A program made the translations under genes and the position numbers. Under the pieces are notes generated by a model, which was given only the letters and a program-made list of their open reading frames with translations, searched no databases and was not told where the DNA came from. This document shows positions 9,516 through 17,531 of a DNA stretch of 63,954 nt, one piece after another (the stretch's first letter is position 1; each line of letters starts with the position of its first letter). Origin of the DNA: Alphaproteobacteria bacterium (GTDB lineage Bacteria; Pseudomonadota; Alphaproteobacteria; Micropepsales; Micropepsaceae); NCBI GenBank assembly GCA_028871795.1, contig JAGWMG010000016.1, positions 1 to 63,954 on the forward strand, given 5' to 3'.

Positions 9516-9926
9516 TCACGGCGCGACCGGCTCCGCGGAAATGATGACGATGGCCTGCGCCAAGGGATAATCGTCGGTGATCGTCAGATCGATGACGGGC
9601 GCGTGTCCCTCCGGCGTGATTTCCCGAAGCCGCGCCGAGGCGCCGCCGGTCAACAGCAGCGTGGGTTTTCCGCTCGGCAGGTTGACCACCCCCATGTCGT
9701 GCCAGAACACGCCGCGTTTGAAGCCGGTGCCCAGCGCCTTGGCACATGCCTCTTTGGCGGCGAAGCGTTTGGCATAGCTGGCGGCGCGGTTGGCGCGCTT
9801 GTCCGACTTGGTGCGTTCGGTTTCGGTGAAAATTCGGCCGAGAAAGCGGTCGCCGAAGCGCTCGATGCTCTTTTCGACGCGGCGAATGTCGATCAGGTCG
9901 GAACCGAGGCCGAGGATCATGGACAC
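9516..9926 (-). CDS. acpS: Holo-[acyl-carrier-protein] synthase
   Basis: A 136-residue enzyme that transfers 4'-phosphopantetheine from CoA to acyl carrier protein. The two diagnostic motifs are [13 protein letters not shown] near the N-terminus and [18 protein letters not shown] in the middle, with the Mg-binding Asp and Glu. The start is either a GTG at 9926, which shares one base with the pdxJ TAG stop, or an ATG two codons later; both are compatible with the family. Sits between pdxJ and lepB as in most Alphaproteobacteria. Confidence 0.95.
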   Translation of the reverse strand: MSMILGLGSDLIDIRRVEKSIERFGDRFLGRIFTETERTKSDKRANRAASYAKRFAAKEACAKALGTGFKRGVFWHDMGVVNLPSGKPTLLLTGGASARLREITPEGHAPVIDLTITDDYPLAQAIVIISAEPVAP

Positions 9927-10666
9927 TATTTCTCTATCACGCCGCGCGCTTCGTCCATCAGGAGCCGCATGCGGCGGACGGAAGACTCAAGGCCGACGAA
10001 GATCGCTTCGCCGATCAGGTAATGGCCGATGTTGAGTTCGCGGATTTCCGGAATGGCGGCGATGGGCTTCACGTTCTCGAAAGTGAGGCCGTGGCCGGCA
10101 TGGATTTCGAGACCGATCGAGGCTCCATAAGCCGCTGCCTTGCTTACTTTTTCGAGCAGGCGCTGATGATCCGCCCCGTGCGCTTCGCTGTAGGCGCCGG
10201 TGTGCAGCTCCACGACAGGCGCGCCCAGCGCCTTGGAGGCATCGAGCTGCTTCCTGTCCGGTTCGACGAACATCGACACGCGGATGCCGGCGTCAACCAG
10301 CACCTTGACGATTGGTGAAAGGCGCGTCCGCTGTCTCGCTGCGTCGATGCCGCCTTCGGTCGTACGCTCCTGACGGTTCTCGGGGACGATGCAGCAGGCG
10401 TGCGGGCGATACTTGAGCGCGATCGTCATCATCTCGTCGGTCGCCGCCATTTCCAGATTAAGCGGAATATGCAGGGCTTGCCGCAACTGCGCGATGTCGT
10501 GGTCGGAGATGTGCCGGCGGTCTTCGCGCAGATGCGCCGTGATGCCGTCCGCGCCTGCCGCCGCCGCCAGCATCGCCGCGCGCAACGGACTGGGATGCGT
10601 CCCGCCGCGCGCCTGGCGCACGGTGGCGACATGGTCGATGTTCACGCCGAGGCGGAGTTTGTTCAT
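9926..10666 (-). CDS. pdxJ: Pyridoxine 5'-phosphate synthase
   Basis: A 246-residue TIM-barrel enzyme that condenses 1-deoxyxylulose 5-phosphate and 3-amino-2-oxopropyl phosphate in vitamin B6 synthesis. It starts [19 protein letters not shown], the signature N-terminus, and continues with [36 protein letters not shown] and HAGHGL, all conserved active-site loops. The frame is open further upstream across pyrE, but the ATG at 10664-10666, overlapping the pyrE stop by 4 nt, is clearly the start. The TAG stop is fused to the acpS start codon. Confidence 0.97.
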   Translation of the reverse strand: MNKLRLGVNIDHVATVRQARGGTHPSPLRAAMLAAAAGADGITAHLREDRRHISDHDIAQLRQALHIPLNLEMAATDEMMTIALKYRPHACCIVPENRQERTTEGGIDAARQRTRLSPIVKVLVDAGIRVSMFVEPDRKQLDASKALGAPVVELHTGAYSEAHGADHQRLLEKVSKAAAYGASIGLEIHAGHGLTFENVKPIAAIPEIRELNIGHYLIGEAIFVGLESSVRRMRLLMDEARGVIEK

Positions 10667-11247
10667 GCCAGCCCCCTGCTGCCGGGTTTCACGGCCAGCG
10701 TACCGCGCAGATGCGGCGGGAGTTTGTCGGCTTCCCAGGCTGGGACCTTCAATGACGCCAGCGCCACCAGCTTCACGCCGATCTTCGCCTTGCCGCCCGA
10801 GCGGTCGATCAGGCAAGCGGCGGCCACCGGCTTGCCGCCTGCCGCGCGGATCGCCTCCAGGCATTCGCGCGAGGACAACCCGGTGGTCACGATGTCTTCC
10901 ACCATCAGCACCGGTTGGTTCTTGGCGAGCGCGAAACCGCGGCGCAGCGCGAACATGCCGTCCTGGCGTTCGACATACATCGCCGGCAGGCGCAACTGCC
11001 TGCCCATTTCGTAACCCGGAACGATGCCGCCGACCGCCGGCGAGACGATGGCGGTGAATTGCACTTTCACCTCCTCGCGCACCTTGGCCGCCAGCGCCTT
11101 GCACAGCTTGGCGGTGCGACGCGCGTCCTGGAACACCAGCGCCTTCTGGAGAAAGGTGTCGGAATGCAGCCCGCTCGAGAGGATGAAATGGCCCTTGAGC
11201 AGCGCGCCAGAATTTTCGAATTCGGAAAGGACTTGTTGCGGTGTCAT
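10663..11247 (-). CDS. pyrE: Orotate phosphoribosyltransferase
   Basis: A 194-residue enzyme of UMP synthesis that joins orotate and PRPP. The PRPP-binding loop VLMVEDIVTTGLSS is at about residues 110-125, SPAVGGIVPGYEMGR forms the pyrophosphate loop, and the N-terminal segment GHFILSSGLHSDTF is typical. It leads the pyrE-pdxJ-acpS-lepB-rnc-era-recO-parC series, 20 nt downstream of rsh. A helix with ACCLIDRSGGKAKIG follows the PRPP loop as in short bacterial OPRTases. Confidence 0.95.
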   Translation of the reverse strand: MTPQQVLSEFENSGALLKGHFILSSGLHSDTFLQKALVFQDARRTAKLCKALAAKVREEVKVQFTAIVSPAVGGIVPGYEMGRQLRLPAMYVERQDGMFALRRGFALAKNQPVLMVEDIVTTGLSSRECLEAIRAAGGKPVAAACLIDRSGGKAKIGVKLVALASLKVPAWEADKLPPHLRGTLAVKPGSRGLA

Positions 11248-11267
11248 TCAACCCTCTTCACCCTCCC

Positions 11268-13511
11268 TCAAGGAGCGGGTGGAACGCTTTGCTCTTCCGG
11301 TCCGCGAACGCGGTCGACGGATTCCACCGCAGCAGTCACCCGTAGCGCGCCGAGAATGTTCTGCAAATGCGCTACGTCGCGCACTTCGATGTCGACCTGG
11401 AATTCGAAATACAGCGCGTTGCGGTTTGTCGTCTTCATGTTGAAGATGTTGCCGCCGCTGTTGCCGATGGCGGTCATCGCCGCACCCAGCGAGCCGGGCG
11501 CGTTCTTCACCCGCACCGCCAAGCGCGCCACCGACGGGCCCGTCTCGGCGGCGTGGCGCCCCCAGGCGACGTCCAGCCAGTCGTCCATGCTGGTCTGGGC
11601 CTTTTCCAGTTCGGCGCAGTCGATGGTGTGGATGACGGCGCCCTGGCCCGGCACCATCAGCCCGACGATGCGGTCGCCCGGCAGCGGATGGCAGCAGGTG
11701 CCCAGACGATAGGCGACGCCTTCCGTCAGGCCGCGGATGGAAATCGCCTTCGGCTTTGCCAGAGGCTCGACGAGCGCGGCCTGCTTGCGCTTTTCGGGAT
11801 CGCGCGTGAACTCGGGATAGACCGCCCCAAGGACCTCGTGCCCGCGCAGGGCGCCGCGGCCGACCTCGGCGAAGACGTCTTCCGCCTTGTGGAAACGCAG
11901 TTTCTTGGCAACCCCTTCCACCGCTTTGTCGGTGAGTTCAAAGCCTTCGTCGGCGAATACCTTTTCCAGGATCTTGCGGCCGAATTTGATGTGCTCGCCG
12001 CGCTGGGCCTGACGCAGATAGCGGCGGATTTCGGCGCGCGCACGGCCGGTGACGACGAACTGCTCCCACAGCGGCGATGGCGTCTGCTCCTTGGTGTGGA
12101 TGATCTCCACCTGGTCGCCGTTGCGTAGCGGCGTGTAGAGGGGAACGTGCACGCCATTGACCTTGGCGCCGACGGTGTGATGGCCGAGCGTGGTGTGAAC
12201 TTGGTACGCGAAATCGATGGGTGTCGCCCCGCGCGGCAAGGGGATCAGATCGCCTTTGGGCGTGAAGCAGAAGACCTGGTCCTGATAGAAGTTGAGGCGG
12301 GAATGTTCGAAGAACTCTTCGGGCGAGGTTCCCCGCTCGAGCAGGTCCACCATTTCGCGCAGCCAGCCGTAAGCGCGGATTTCGCGGCCTTCGTCTATTT
12401 GGCCCGCCACGTCGCGGTAGCGCCAATGCGCCGCGACGCCACGTTCGGCGACGTCGTTCATCTCCTGGGTGCGAACCTGCACTTCGAGGCGCTGCTTTTC
12501 CGGCCCGATGACCGTGGTATGAAGGGACTGATAGCCATTCTGCTTGGGCGTCGAGATGAAATCCTTGAAGCGGGCGGGCACCGCCTGCCACGCCGTGTGC
12601 AGAACGCCGAGCGCACGGTAGCAATCCGGTTTCGTCCCCACGATGACGCGGAATCCCCAGATGTCGGAGAGCTGCTCGAAGTTGAGCTTCTTCTCCTGCA
12701 GCTTGCGCCAGATCGAATAGGGGCGCTTGCCGCGGCCGTAGACCCAGGCTTCGATACCGCTCTCCACCAGTTTGCGCTTGAGCTGGTCGGCGATGCGGTC
12801 GATGAGCTTGCCGCTTGACGCATCGAGCTGGGCAAGCCTGGTGACGATCGAAGCGCGTGCGTCGGCGTGGAGTTCCGCGAAGGACAGATCCTCCAGCTCC
12901 TCGCGCATGCGCTGCATGCCGATGCGTCCCGCCAGCGGCGCATAGACGTCGAACGTCTCCTGGGCGATGGCCCGGCGCTTCTCGGCGTCCTCGATGAACC
13001 CGAGCGTGCGCATGTTGTGCAGGCGGTCGGCGAGCTTGACCAGGAGCACGCGAATGTCGTTCGACATCGCGAGCATCAGCTTGCGGAAATTCTCCGCCTG
13101 CTTGGTGCGCTCCGAGAACAGTTCGAGGGCCGATAGCTTGGTCACGCCGTCGACGAGATCGGCGATCTCCTGGCCGAAATTGGCCTTGATGTCCTCGTAG
13201 GTGGCGAGCGTGTCCTCGATGGTGTCGTGCAGCAGCGCGGTGGCGATGGTGGCTTCGTCGAGCTTGAGATCGGTCAGGATGGCCGCAACCTCGAGCGGAT
13301 GGGCGAAATAGGGATCGCCGGAGGCGCGGAACTGCTTGCCGTGCGCCTTCATGGCGTAAACGTAAGCCTTGTTGAGGAGCGCCTCGTCGGCGTCCGGGTC
13401 GTAGGCCTTGACGCGCTCCACCAGTTCGGTCTGGCGCATGAGCTTGCGCCGCCGCGCCCGCACGGCAGGCGGGCTGGCCTTCTCGGCCGGCAAAGGCGCA
13501 GGAGCGTTCAT
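11268..13511 (-). CDS. rsh: Bifunctional (p)ppGpp synthetase/hydrolase Rsh
   Basis: A 747-residue RelA/SpoT homologue that makes and degrades (p)ppGpp. The N-terminal HD hydrolase domain is intact (FAHPLEVAAIL, LLHDTIEDT, ADRLHNMRTL), and so is the synthetase domain (YSIWRKL, DIWGFRVIV, NGYQSLHTTV). The RFKD motif before the synthetase loop is the basic RxKD form seen in bifunctional enzymes rather than the acidic form of RelA. TGS (FTPKGDLIPLPRGATPIDFAY), zinc-finger-like and C-terminal ACT domains follow. The start may be the ATG at 13511 or an internal ATG 24 codons later at MRQTELVERV. Alphaproteobacteria usually have this one Rsh enzyme, and its position next to rpoZ is typical. Confidence 0.95.
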   Translation of the reverse strand: MNAPAPLPAEKASPPAVRARRRKLMRQTELVERVKAYDPDADEALLNKAYVYAMKAHGKQFRASGDPYFAHPLEVAAILTDLKLDEATIATALLHDTIEDTLATYEDIKANFGQEIADLVDGVTKLSALELFSERTKQAENFRKLMLAMSNDIRVLLVKLADRLHNMRTLGFIEDAEKRRAIAQETFDVYAPLAGRIGMQRMREELEDLSFAELHADARASIVTRLAQLDASSGKLIDRIADQLKRKLVESGIEAWVYGRGKRPYSIWRKLQEKKLNFEQLSDIWGFRVIVGTKPDCYRALGVLHTAWQAVPARFKDFISTPKQNGYQSLHTTVIGPEKQRLEVQVRTQEMNDVAERGVAAHWRYRDVAGQIDEGREIRAYGWLREMVDLLERGTSPEEFFEHSRLNFYQDQVFCFTPKGDLIPLPRGATPIDFAYQVHTTLGHHTVGAKVNGVHVPLYTPLRNGDQVEIIHTKEQTPSPLWEQFVVTGRARAEIRRYLRQAQRGEHIKFGRKILEKVFADEGFELTDKAVEGVAKKLRFHKAEDVFAEVGRGALRGHEVLGAVYPEFTRDPEKRKQAALVEPLAKPKAISIRGLTEGVAYRLGTCCHPLPGDRIVGLMVPGQGAVIHTIDCAELEKAQTSMDDWLDVAWGRHAAETGPSVARLAVRVKNAPGSLGAAMTAIGNSGGNIFNMKTTNRNALYFEFQVDIEVRDVAHLQNILGALRVTAAVESVDRVRGPEEQSVPPAP

Positions 13512-13600
13512 GCGCCTATTCTAGGCACAGAAGCCCGAAATCAGAAATCGGGAAATCGGACGGCAGACTTCAGAGTTGCGATTTCCGAAGGCGGCGCGGG

Positions 13601-13987
13601 CTACTCCTCGTAGTCCGCTTCGGGCTCGGGCTGCGGTTCGGCGCGACGCTGAGCTTCGCTGGTAAGGGCGCGCAGCAACTCCTCTTCGGTGACCTGGCGA
13701 TACTGCGGATCCTCGCGCCCGTCGTCGGTGTCGGGACGGGCTTCTTCCGGCTCGTCGACCTCGGCATGCTTCTGCATCGATTTGATGTGGTCTTCCTTAA
13801 GGTCTTCGGGCTTCAGCAGCTTCGCCGCAATTTCGCGCAGCGCCACCACCGGGTTCTTGTCGCGGTCGCGATCGACCAGCGTGTCCGCTCCGCCCGAGAG
13901 CTGCCGCGCGCGGTAGGACGCAGCTAGAACGAGGTCAAAACGGTTGGGAATCTTGTCGACACAATCTTCGACAGTGACGCGGGCCAT
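13601..13987 (-). CDS. rpoZ: RNA polymerase omega subunit
   Basis: A 128-residue omega subunit that helps assemble and stabilise RNA polymerase and contributes to a ppGpp site. It starts [20 protein letters not shown], the family signature, followed by AASYRARQL and [12 protein letters not shown]. The C-terminal 60 residues are acidic and low in complexity, as in other alphaproteobacterial omegas. The next gene downstream is rsh, 89 nt away; the gap contains an imperfect CCCGA / TCGGG inverted repeat around 13532-13551 but no clear terminator. Confidence 0.95.
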   Translation of the reverse strand: MARVTVEDCVDKIPNRFDLVLAASYRARQLSGGADTLVDRDRDKNPVVALREIAAKLLKPEDLKEDHIKSMQKHAEVDEPEEARPDTDDGREDPQYRQVTEEELLRALTSEAQRRAEPQPEPEADYEE

Positions 13988-14099
13988 GGCAAATCCTTGG
14001 GGAGTTCGGAAGGCGGCGGAACCTATAGGAAACGCCCGCCAGGAGCAAGACGCTATGGCTGGCCGGCTTTGGCCGCCGCCCGAATGCTTCGTTCGGCGG

Positions 14100-14333
14100 C
14101 TAAGGGCTTGGTCCGGCGTTGAGTTTCCCCTGGCCTGCGCTCAGAAGGAACCGCTGCTTGTAGACCTCGCGGATCGCGACGAGCTTGTCGGCATCGTGCG
14201 ACGCATCCGGCAGGATCGCGATCAAATGCCTGGACGCCTCGCGCACGACGACGCCATCACATCCGCGCACCTTGCCGGAAGCAGCGAAGCCGTCACGGCA
14301 ATCAAACATCCCCGCATCGACCGTGTTCCACTT
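14100..14333 (-). pseudogene. Decayed 3' part of a DUF3574-like gene
   Basis: A minus-strand frame that reads WNTVDAGMFDCRDGF, then VREASRHLIAILPD and KLVAIREVYKQRF. This resembles the second half of DUF3574 proteins, whose usual pattern is a W, a PDGxTVxD-type segment, a REPSKVLLL strand and an AIRxxYKxRF helix. The first half, with signal peptide and LYFG segment, is missing: the frame is closed by a stop inside the CTTTA tandem repeat directly upstream. The end also departs from the family after QRF, suggesting a frameshift. An ATG at 14309 would give a 69-residue protein, so a short expressed product cannot be excluded. The match is from memory of the family pattern and is moderate. Confidence 0.4.
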
Positions 14334-14357
14334 TACTTTACTTTACTTTACTTTACT
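14330..14357. repeat. Pentanucleotide tandem repeat, five CTTTA units plus a partial unit
   Basis: Five perfect CTTTA units start at 14331 and end in a partial CT at 14357, preceded by one A. Every reading frame meets a stop inside the tract on the minus strand. It lies immediately upstream of the DUF3574-like remnant and about 150 nt upstream of sciP on the other strand. Confidence 0.9.
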
Positions 14358-14366
14358 GTGCGGCGC

Positions 14367-14385
14367 CCGCGAATTTTCCGCGAAT
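14367..14385 (+). promoter_or_regulatory. Direct repeat CCGCGAAT x2 upstream of sciP
   Basis: CCGCGAAT occurs at 14367-14374 and again at 14378-14385, an 11-nt period, one helical turn. It is in the AT-rich region upstream of sciP. It could be a protein-binding site; no canonical TTAA-N7-TTAA CtrA site was found in this interval. Confidence 0.3.
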
Positions 14386-14508
14386 ATATTAATAGTTTTC
14401 GACTCTTCCTCTTAGCCGTTCATTAAATACAAGCACAATGTCTCATCCTTTTCACAACATGGATCGCACCCAGTCGATATTCTCCTGCGCGAAACATGGA
14501 GGAGTGTC

Positions 14509-14796
14509 ATGGGACGCGACGGAAGAAACCCGATCAATCACGTCATCGGACCGGACGGGAGCGCACTGACGCTGGCCGATCTGCCGCCGGCCCGAACGCA
14601 GCGCTGGGTGATCCGCAGAAAAGCGGAAGTCGTCGCCGCCGTGCAAGGCGGACTGCTCAGCCTCGACGAAGCCTGCATGCGCTACAGACTGACGATGGAA
14701 GAATACCTGAGCTGGCAGAACGCGATCCGCAGACACGGATTGGCGGGGCTGAGCGCCACCCGCGCCCAGCATTACCGCGCCGCCACGCAGCACTGA
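14509..14796 (+). CDS. sciP: CtrA inhibitor SciP (DUF1153)
   Basis: A 95-residue helix-turn-helix protein matching the DUF1153/SciP family. The diagnostic block is LPPARTQRWVIRRKAEVV followed by LSLDEACMRYRLTMEEYLSW and the closing HGLAGLSATR. In Caulobacter SciP binds CtrA and blocks transcription of its targets after DNA replication starts, and it can also bind DNA. Its length and the near-complete conservation of the WVIRRKAEVV segment make the call secure. The ATG at 14509 is preceded by GGAGGAG-like purines (TGGAGGAGTGTC). It stands alone; 200 nt of AT-rich DNA precede it. Its presence implies a CtrA-type cell-cycle circuit. Confidence 0.92.
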   Translation: MGRDGRNPINHVIGPDGSALTLADLPPARTQRWVIRRKAEVVAAVQGGLLSLDEACMRYRLTMEEYLSWQNAIRRHGLAGLSATRAQHYRAATQH

Positions 14797-14864
14797 GCGA
14801 ACGCGGCCGCCCGGATTGTCGGGCGTGCCGCGGCGTGCGGCTAAACGCCTGCCGCGGCTGTGGA

Positions 14865-14882
14865 AATTTGGAGGACCAAATT
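14865..14882 (+). terminator. Weak hairpin with T-rich tail downstream of sciP
   Basis: AATTTGG and CCAAATT form a perfect 7-bp stem with an AGGA loop, followed by CTGTTTTC. A second GC-rich hairpin, CGCCCG / CGGGCG, lies at 14808-14825. Either could end the sciP transcript; neither is a textbook terminator. Confidence 0.35.
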
Positions 14883-14978
14883 CTGTTTTCGCGGCAACCC
14901 GAGGAACGGCGCACGTCACATTGGAATTATCGTAGCTATTAGGTTAACGTTTCGCGCGAGGACCGAATTCGGCGGGCC

Positions 14979-15668
14979 ATGGACTGCACGCCATCACAAC
15001 ACGAAGCAGCGCGCAGCGAGGCGTTCGGCTACATCTGCCGGGCCTGTTCGCGCTGTTGTCAGCACAAGGTGATCCAGGTCAACCCCTACGAGATCGCGCG
15101 TCTCGCCCGGCGGAACGGACAGACAACCGCGGAATTCCGCGCCAAGTGCACGGAAGACGGCGCCGGCTCCATCCTGCTCCGGAACGAAAGCGACACCTGC
15201 ATCTTCCTCGGGCCAGAGGGCTGTTCGGTGCATCCCGACCGTCCGCTGGTGTGCCGGCTCTATCCTCTGGGGAGACGGGTGTTGGCCGACGGTACGGAGC
15301 GATGGCTGCATATCGCGCCTCATCCGCAGTCGGAGGGTGAATACACGAAAAAGGGAACCATCGCCGATTTCATCGCGAAACAGGGCGCCATCCCCTACAT
15401 GCGCGCCGCCGACGAGTATTCGGATTGGGTGCGCGAAGCGTACGCGCTGATCGAAGCCGAGGGAGAAGCGGCGTCCGGCACCGGCGACGGCACGCCGAAG
15501 GATCTCCTCGATATGGACACGGCGATCACGATGCACTGCGCGGAATCCGGAACGGACGAACCGTCGGACATCGAAGACCGCAAGCGCTTGCATCTGGAAA
15601 TTCTGTACCGGCAATTGAACCGACTTAAGGGAGGTGAAGATGACTACGAAAAAGCAGACCAGCGGTGA
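14979..15668 (+). CDS. YkgJ family cysteine-cluster protein
   Basis: A 229-residue protein of the YkgJ/UPF0153 type, with cysteine clusters thought to bind zinc or iron. The N-terminal cluster is CRACSRCCQHKVI, and the second is CIFLGPEGCSVHPDRPLVC followed by RLYPLGRR. The C-terminal 100 residues, after the core domain, are acidic and have no recognised fold. The function of the family is not established; members are often linked with maturation or oxidation of metal-binding partners. The 3' end overlaps the next gene by 29 nt, so the two are translationally coupled and likely act together. Confidence 0.85.
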   Translation: MDCTPSQHEAARSEAFGYICRACSRCCQHKVIQVNPYEIARLARRNGQTTAEFRAKCTEDGAGSILLRNESDTCIFLGPEGCSVHPDRPLVCRLYPLGRRVLADGTERWLHIAPHPQSEGEYTKKGTIADFIAKQGAIPYMRAADEYSDWVREAYALIEAEGEAASGTGDGTPKDLLDMDTAITMHCAESGTDEPSDIEDRKRLHLEILYRQLNRLKGGEDDYEKADQR

Positions 15669-16095
15669 TAGCCGCAAGGCCCATATAGGCAAGTTGCTGA
15701 CGGCGGTATCGGTCCTCGGCGTGTCGCTCGGAATGGCGCCGGCGCAGGCCGCGGACAATGCGGCAACCACGGGCCGGACGGGCGCGGGCCAGAGCGATGT
15801 TAGCTTCAACTACGGTAAGGTCGAGAGCAATCAGTACAAAGAGAGCAATCAGCTCAAGCTCGACGGCAACCAGCAAAAGTGCGCCACCCATATGAAATGG
15901 GACACCACACAACAAAAGTGCAGCAGCCAGATCAAGATGGAGAGCAACTATCTCAAGTGGGACACTAACGAGCACAAGTACGACAGCAACTATCTCAAGC
16001 TGGATAGTACCCAATCGAAGCATGGGACGACGCCCGCGCTGAATCCCCAGCCGCTGCCTCCGGGATCGAAACCGCCGCCCAGCTCGGGGCAATAA
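15640..16095 (+). CDS. Secreted Asn/Lys-rich repeat protein, unknown function
   Basis: A 151-residue protein, unrecognised. A perfect ribosome site (AAGGGAGGTG) sits 3 nt before the ATG at 15640, inside the end of the YkgJ gene; an in-frame GTG at 15634 is less likely. An N-terminal signal peptide ends near APAQAA. Residues 60-125 are degenerate repeats of about 7-11 residues built on [ED]SNxxK or [ST]xxxK with W/L-D pairs: ESNQYK, ESNQLKLD, HMKWDTTQQK, MESNYLKWDTNEHK, YDSNYLKLDSTQSK. Only two cysteines occur in the mature part, both in QQKC. The tail is Pro-rich. It could be a structural beta-repeat or a modified substrate of its YkgJ neighbour; both are inference. Confidence 0.8.
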   Translation: MTTKKQTSGDSRKAHIGKLLTAVSVLGVSLGMAPAQAADNAATTGRTGAGQSDVSFNYGKVESNQYKESNQLKLDGNQQKCATHMKWDTTQQKCSSQIKMESNYLKWDTNEHKYDSNYLKLDSTQSKHGTTPALNPQPLPPGSKPPPSSGQ

Positions 16096-16113
16096 GGACA
16101 AGCACTGCTCGCC

Positions 16114-16145
16114 GGGAAGGAAAGGCGTCTCAGCCTTTCCTTCCC
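16114..16145. terminator. Strong hairpin between convergent genes
   Basis: GGGAAGGAAAGGC (16114-16126) and GCCTTTCCTTCCC (16133-16145) form a perfect 13-bp stem with a 6-nt loop. It starts 18 nt after the repeat-protein stop and could end transcription from both sides, though no T-run follows. Confidence 0.6.
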
Positions 16146-16207
16146 CCAGCGCCTTGGCCGCTCCGCGAACTCGCTCGGCACAGCACGCACCGGCGCGGGG
16201 CGTTGGT

Positions 16208-16654
16208 TCAGTTCGCCTTCGGCGCCCGCTTCACCGCGAATTTGGCTTCGGCGGAGATGTTCCAGAACCGATAATCGAGCGTGTAGGTCTCGCCGGCGCG
16301 GTAGTCCGCGGCGTGCAGCGATATGCCGGCGTCCGCGGTCTGGTGTGCGCCCGGCGCCAGCGTATCGGACTGCGGCTGATAGATCATCATGCATATGCCG
16401 TGATCCGTCACGACCGTACCTTTGGAATCCGTTACCTTCCAGATGTGGATCTCGCAATTGTTCGAGGCCTGCAACGTCACCGCCTGATTTGACGCATTGG
16501 CGAGCGTCAGCGTCACGGGCACCGTCGCGTTCTCCTGGCCGTCGGGCAGAACGACGACGGGCGCGATCTTCACCGTCAGCGTCACCGGCTCCGCCATCGC
16601 AGCCGGCGCTGAAGCCAGCATGGCGGTAACGACTACAATCATAGGTGCTTTCAT
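16208..16654 (-). CDS. Exported protein of unknown function
   Basis: A 148-residue protein with a signal peptide (MKAPMIVVVTAMLASAPAA, then AMA). The mature part is beta-rich, with alternating hydrophobic strands (LTVKIAPVVVLP, VPVTLTLANAS), one CEIHIWKV segment and a second cysteine in GICMMIY, and looks like a small immunoglobulin-like domain; the BsuPI/intracellular-proteinase-inhibitor type of fold is a possibility only. Its ATG overlaps the stop of the SPFH gene by 4 nt, so the two form a coupled pair. No function is assigned. Confidence 0.6.
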   Translation of the reverse strand: MKAPMIVVVTAMLASAPAAMAEPVTLTVKIAPVVVLPDGQENATVPVTLTLANASNQAVTLQASNNCEIHIWKVTDSKGTVVTDHGICMMIYQPQSDTLAPGAHQTADAGISLHAADYRAGETYTLDYRFWNISAEAKFAVKRAPKAN

Positions 16655-17406
16655 GGCTTCCTTCCTGCCAGCGCCCTCGCCGCCTCGACGAACTCGCTCG
16701 GCATCATCACCACGGTCATGGTGTTCTGCTCGGCGCCGATCTCGGTAAGCATCTGCATGCGGCGCAGTTCGAGGGAGGCCGGCGTCTTCATAATTTCGTC
16801 CGCGGCTTCACGCAGCTTCATCGCGGCTTCGTATTCGGCTTCGGCCTTGATGATGCGGGCGCGCTTCTCGCGCAGCGCCTCGGCTTCCTGCGCCATGGCG
16901 CGCTGCATCGAGGCGGGAATCTCCACGTTCTTCATCTCGACGGCCTGGATTTCCACGCCCCAGCCCTCGGTGACCTGGTCGACGCGTTCCTTGACCAGCT
17001 TGCCCATCTTTTCGCGCTCCTTGAGCACGTCGTCCAACGAATGCTGGCCGATGACGTTTCGTAGCGTGGTGAGCGCCACCTGGATGACGGCGTTGCGCAC
17101 GTTCTGCACTTCGATGATGGCGAGGTTCGGCATCACGATGCGATACCAGATCACCGCGTTGGCTTGAACGGGGACATTGTCCCGCGTCATCGCCTCCTGC
17201 TGCTCGACGCCGTCGGTGAAGACGCGCATGTCCACTTTCACTGCGCGCTCGATACCCAGCGGGATGATCCAGAACAGGCCCGGCCCGCGAGTATCGGTGT
17301 AGCGGCCGAAACGGAAGACCAAGGCGCGCTCGTATTGCTGCGCCACACGGAAGCCGGTTAGGAGAATGAACGCGATGATGAGGACGATGATCAGTACGGC
17401 AGGCAT
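16651..17406 (-). CDS. SPFH/band-7 (slipin-type) membrane protein
   Basis: A 251-residue stomatin-like protein. One N-terminal membrane segment (AVLIIVLIIAFILLTGF) is followed by the SPFH core: VAQQYERALVFRFGRYT, GPGLFWIIPLGIERAVKVDMR, TRDNVPVQANAVIWYRI and a helical part rich in Ala, Glu and Lys that probably forms a coiled coil. Proteins of this kind form oligomers in the inner membrane and scaffold proteases or other partners. No NfeD protein, the usual partner of this group, is next to it; instead a small exported protein is translationally coupled downstream. Confidence 0.88.
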   Translation of the reverse strand: MPAVLIIVLIIAFILLTGFRVAQQYERALVFRFGRYTDTRGPGLFWIIPLGIERAVKVDMRVFTDGVEQQEAMTRDNVPVQANAVIWYRIVMPNLAIIEVQNVRNAVIQVALTTLRNVIGQHSLDDVLKEREKMGKLVKERVDQVTEGWGVEIQAVEMKNVEIPASMQRAMAQEAEALREKRARIIKAEAEYEAAMKLREAADEIMKTPASLELRRMQMLTEIGAEQNTMTVVMMPSEFVEAARALAGRKP

Positions 17407-17531
17407 GGCCTTGGCCCTCGATGTTGACGTGGCAATAGGTAGGCATTCGCGGCATCGGATAAAAGGCGTGAGGTTTCGTCAGTACGATCCGGTACTTAGC
17501 GCCGGCGTGCGAATTGTTCTATGATGCGCGC

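Noticed and set aside
14330..14357. CRISPR-like tandem repeat
   Set aside because: Five-base units without spacers; a simple tandem repeat only.
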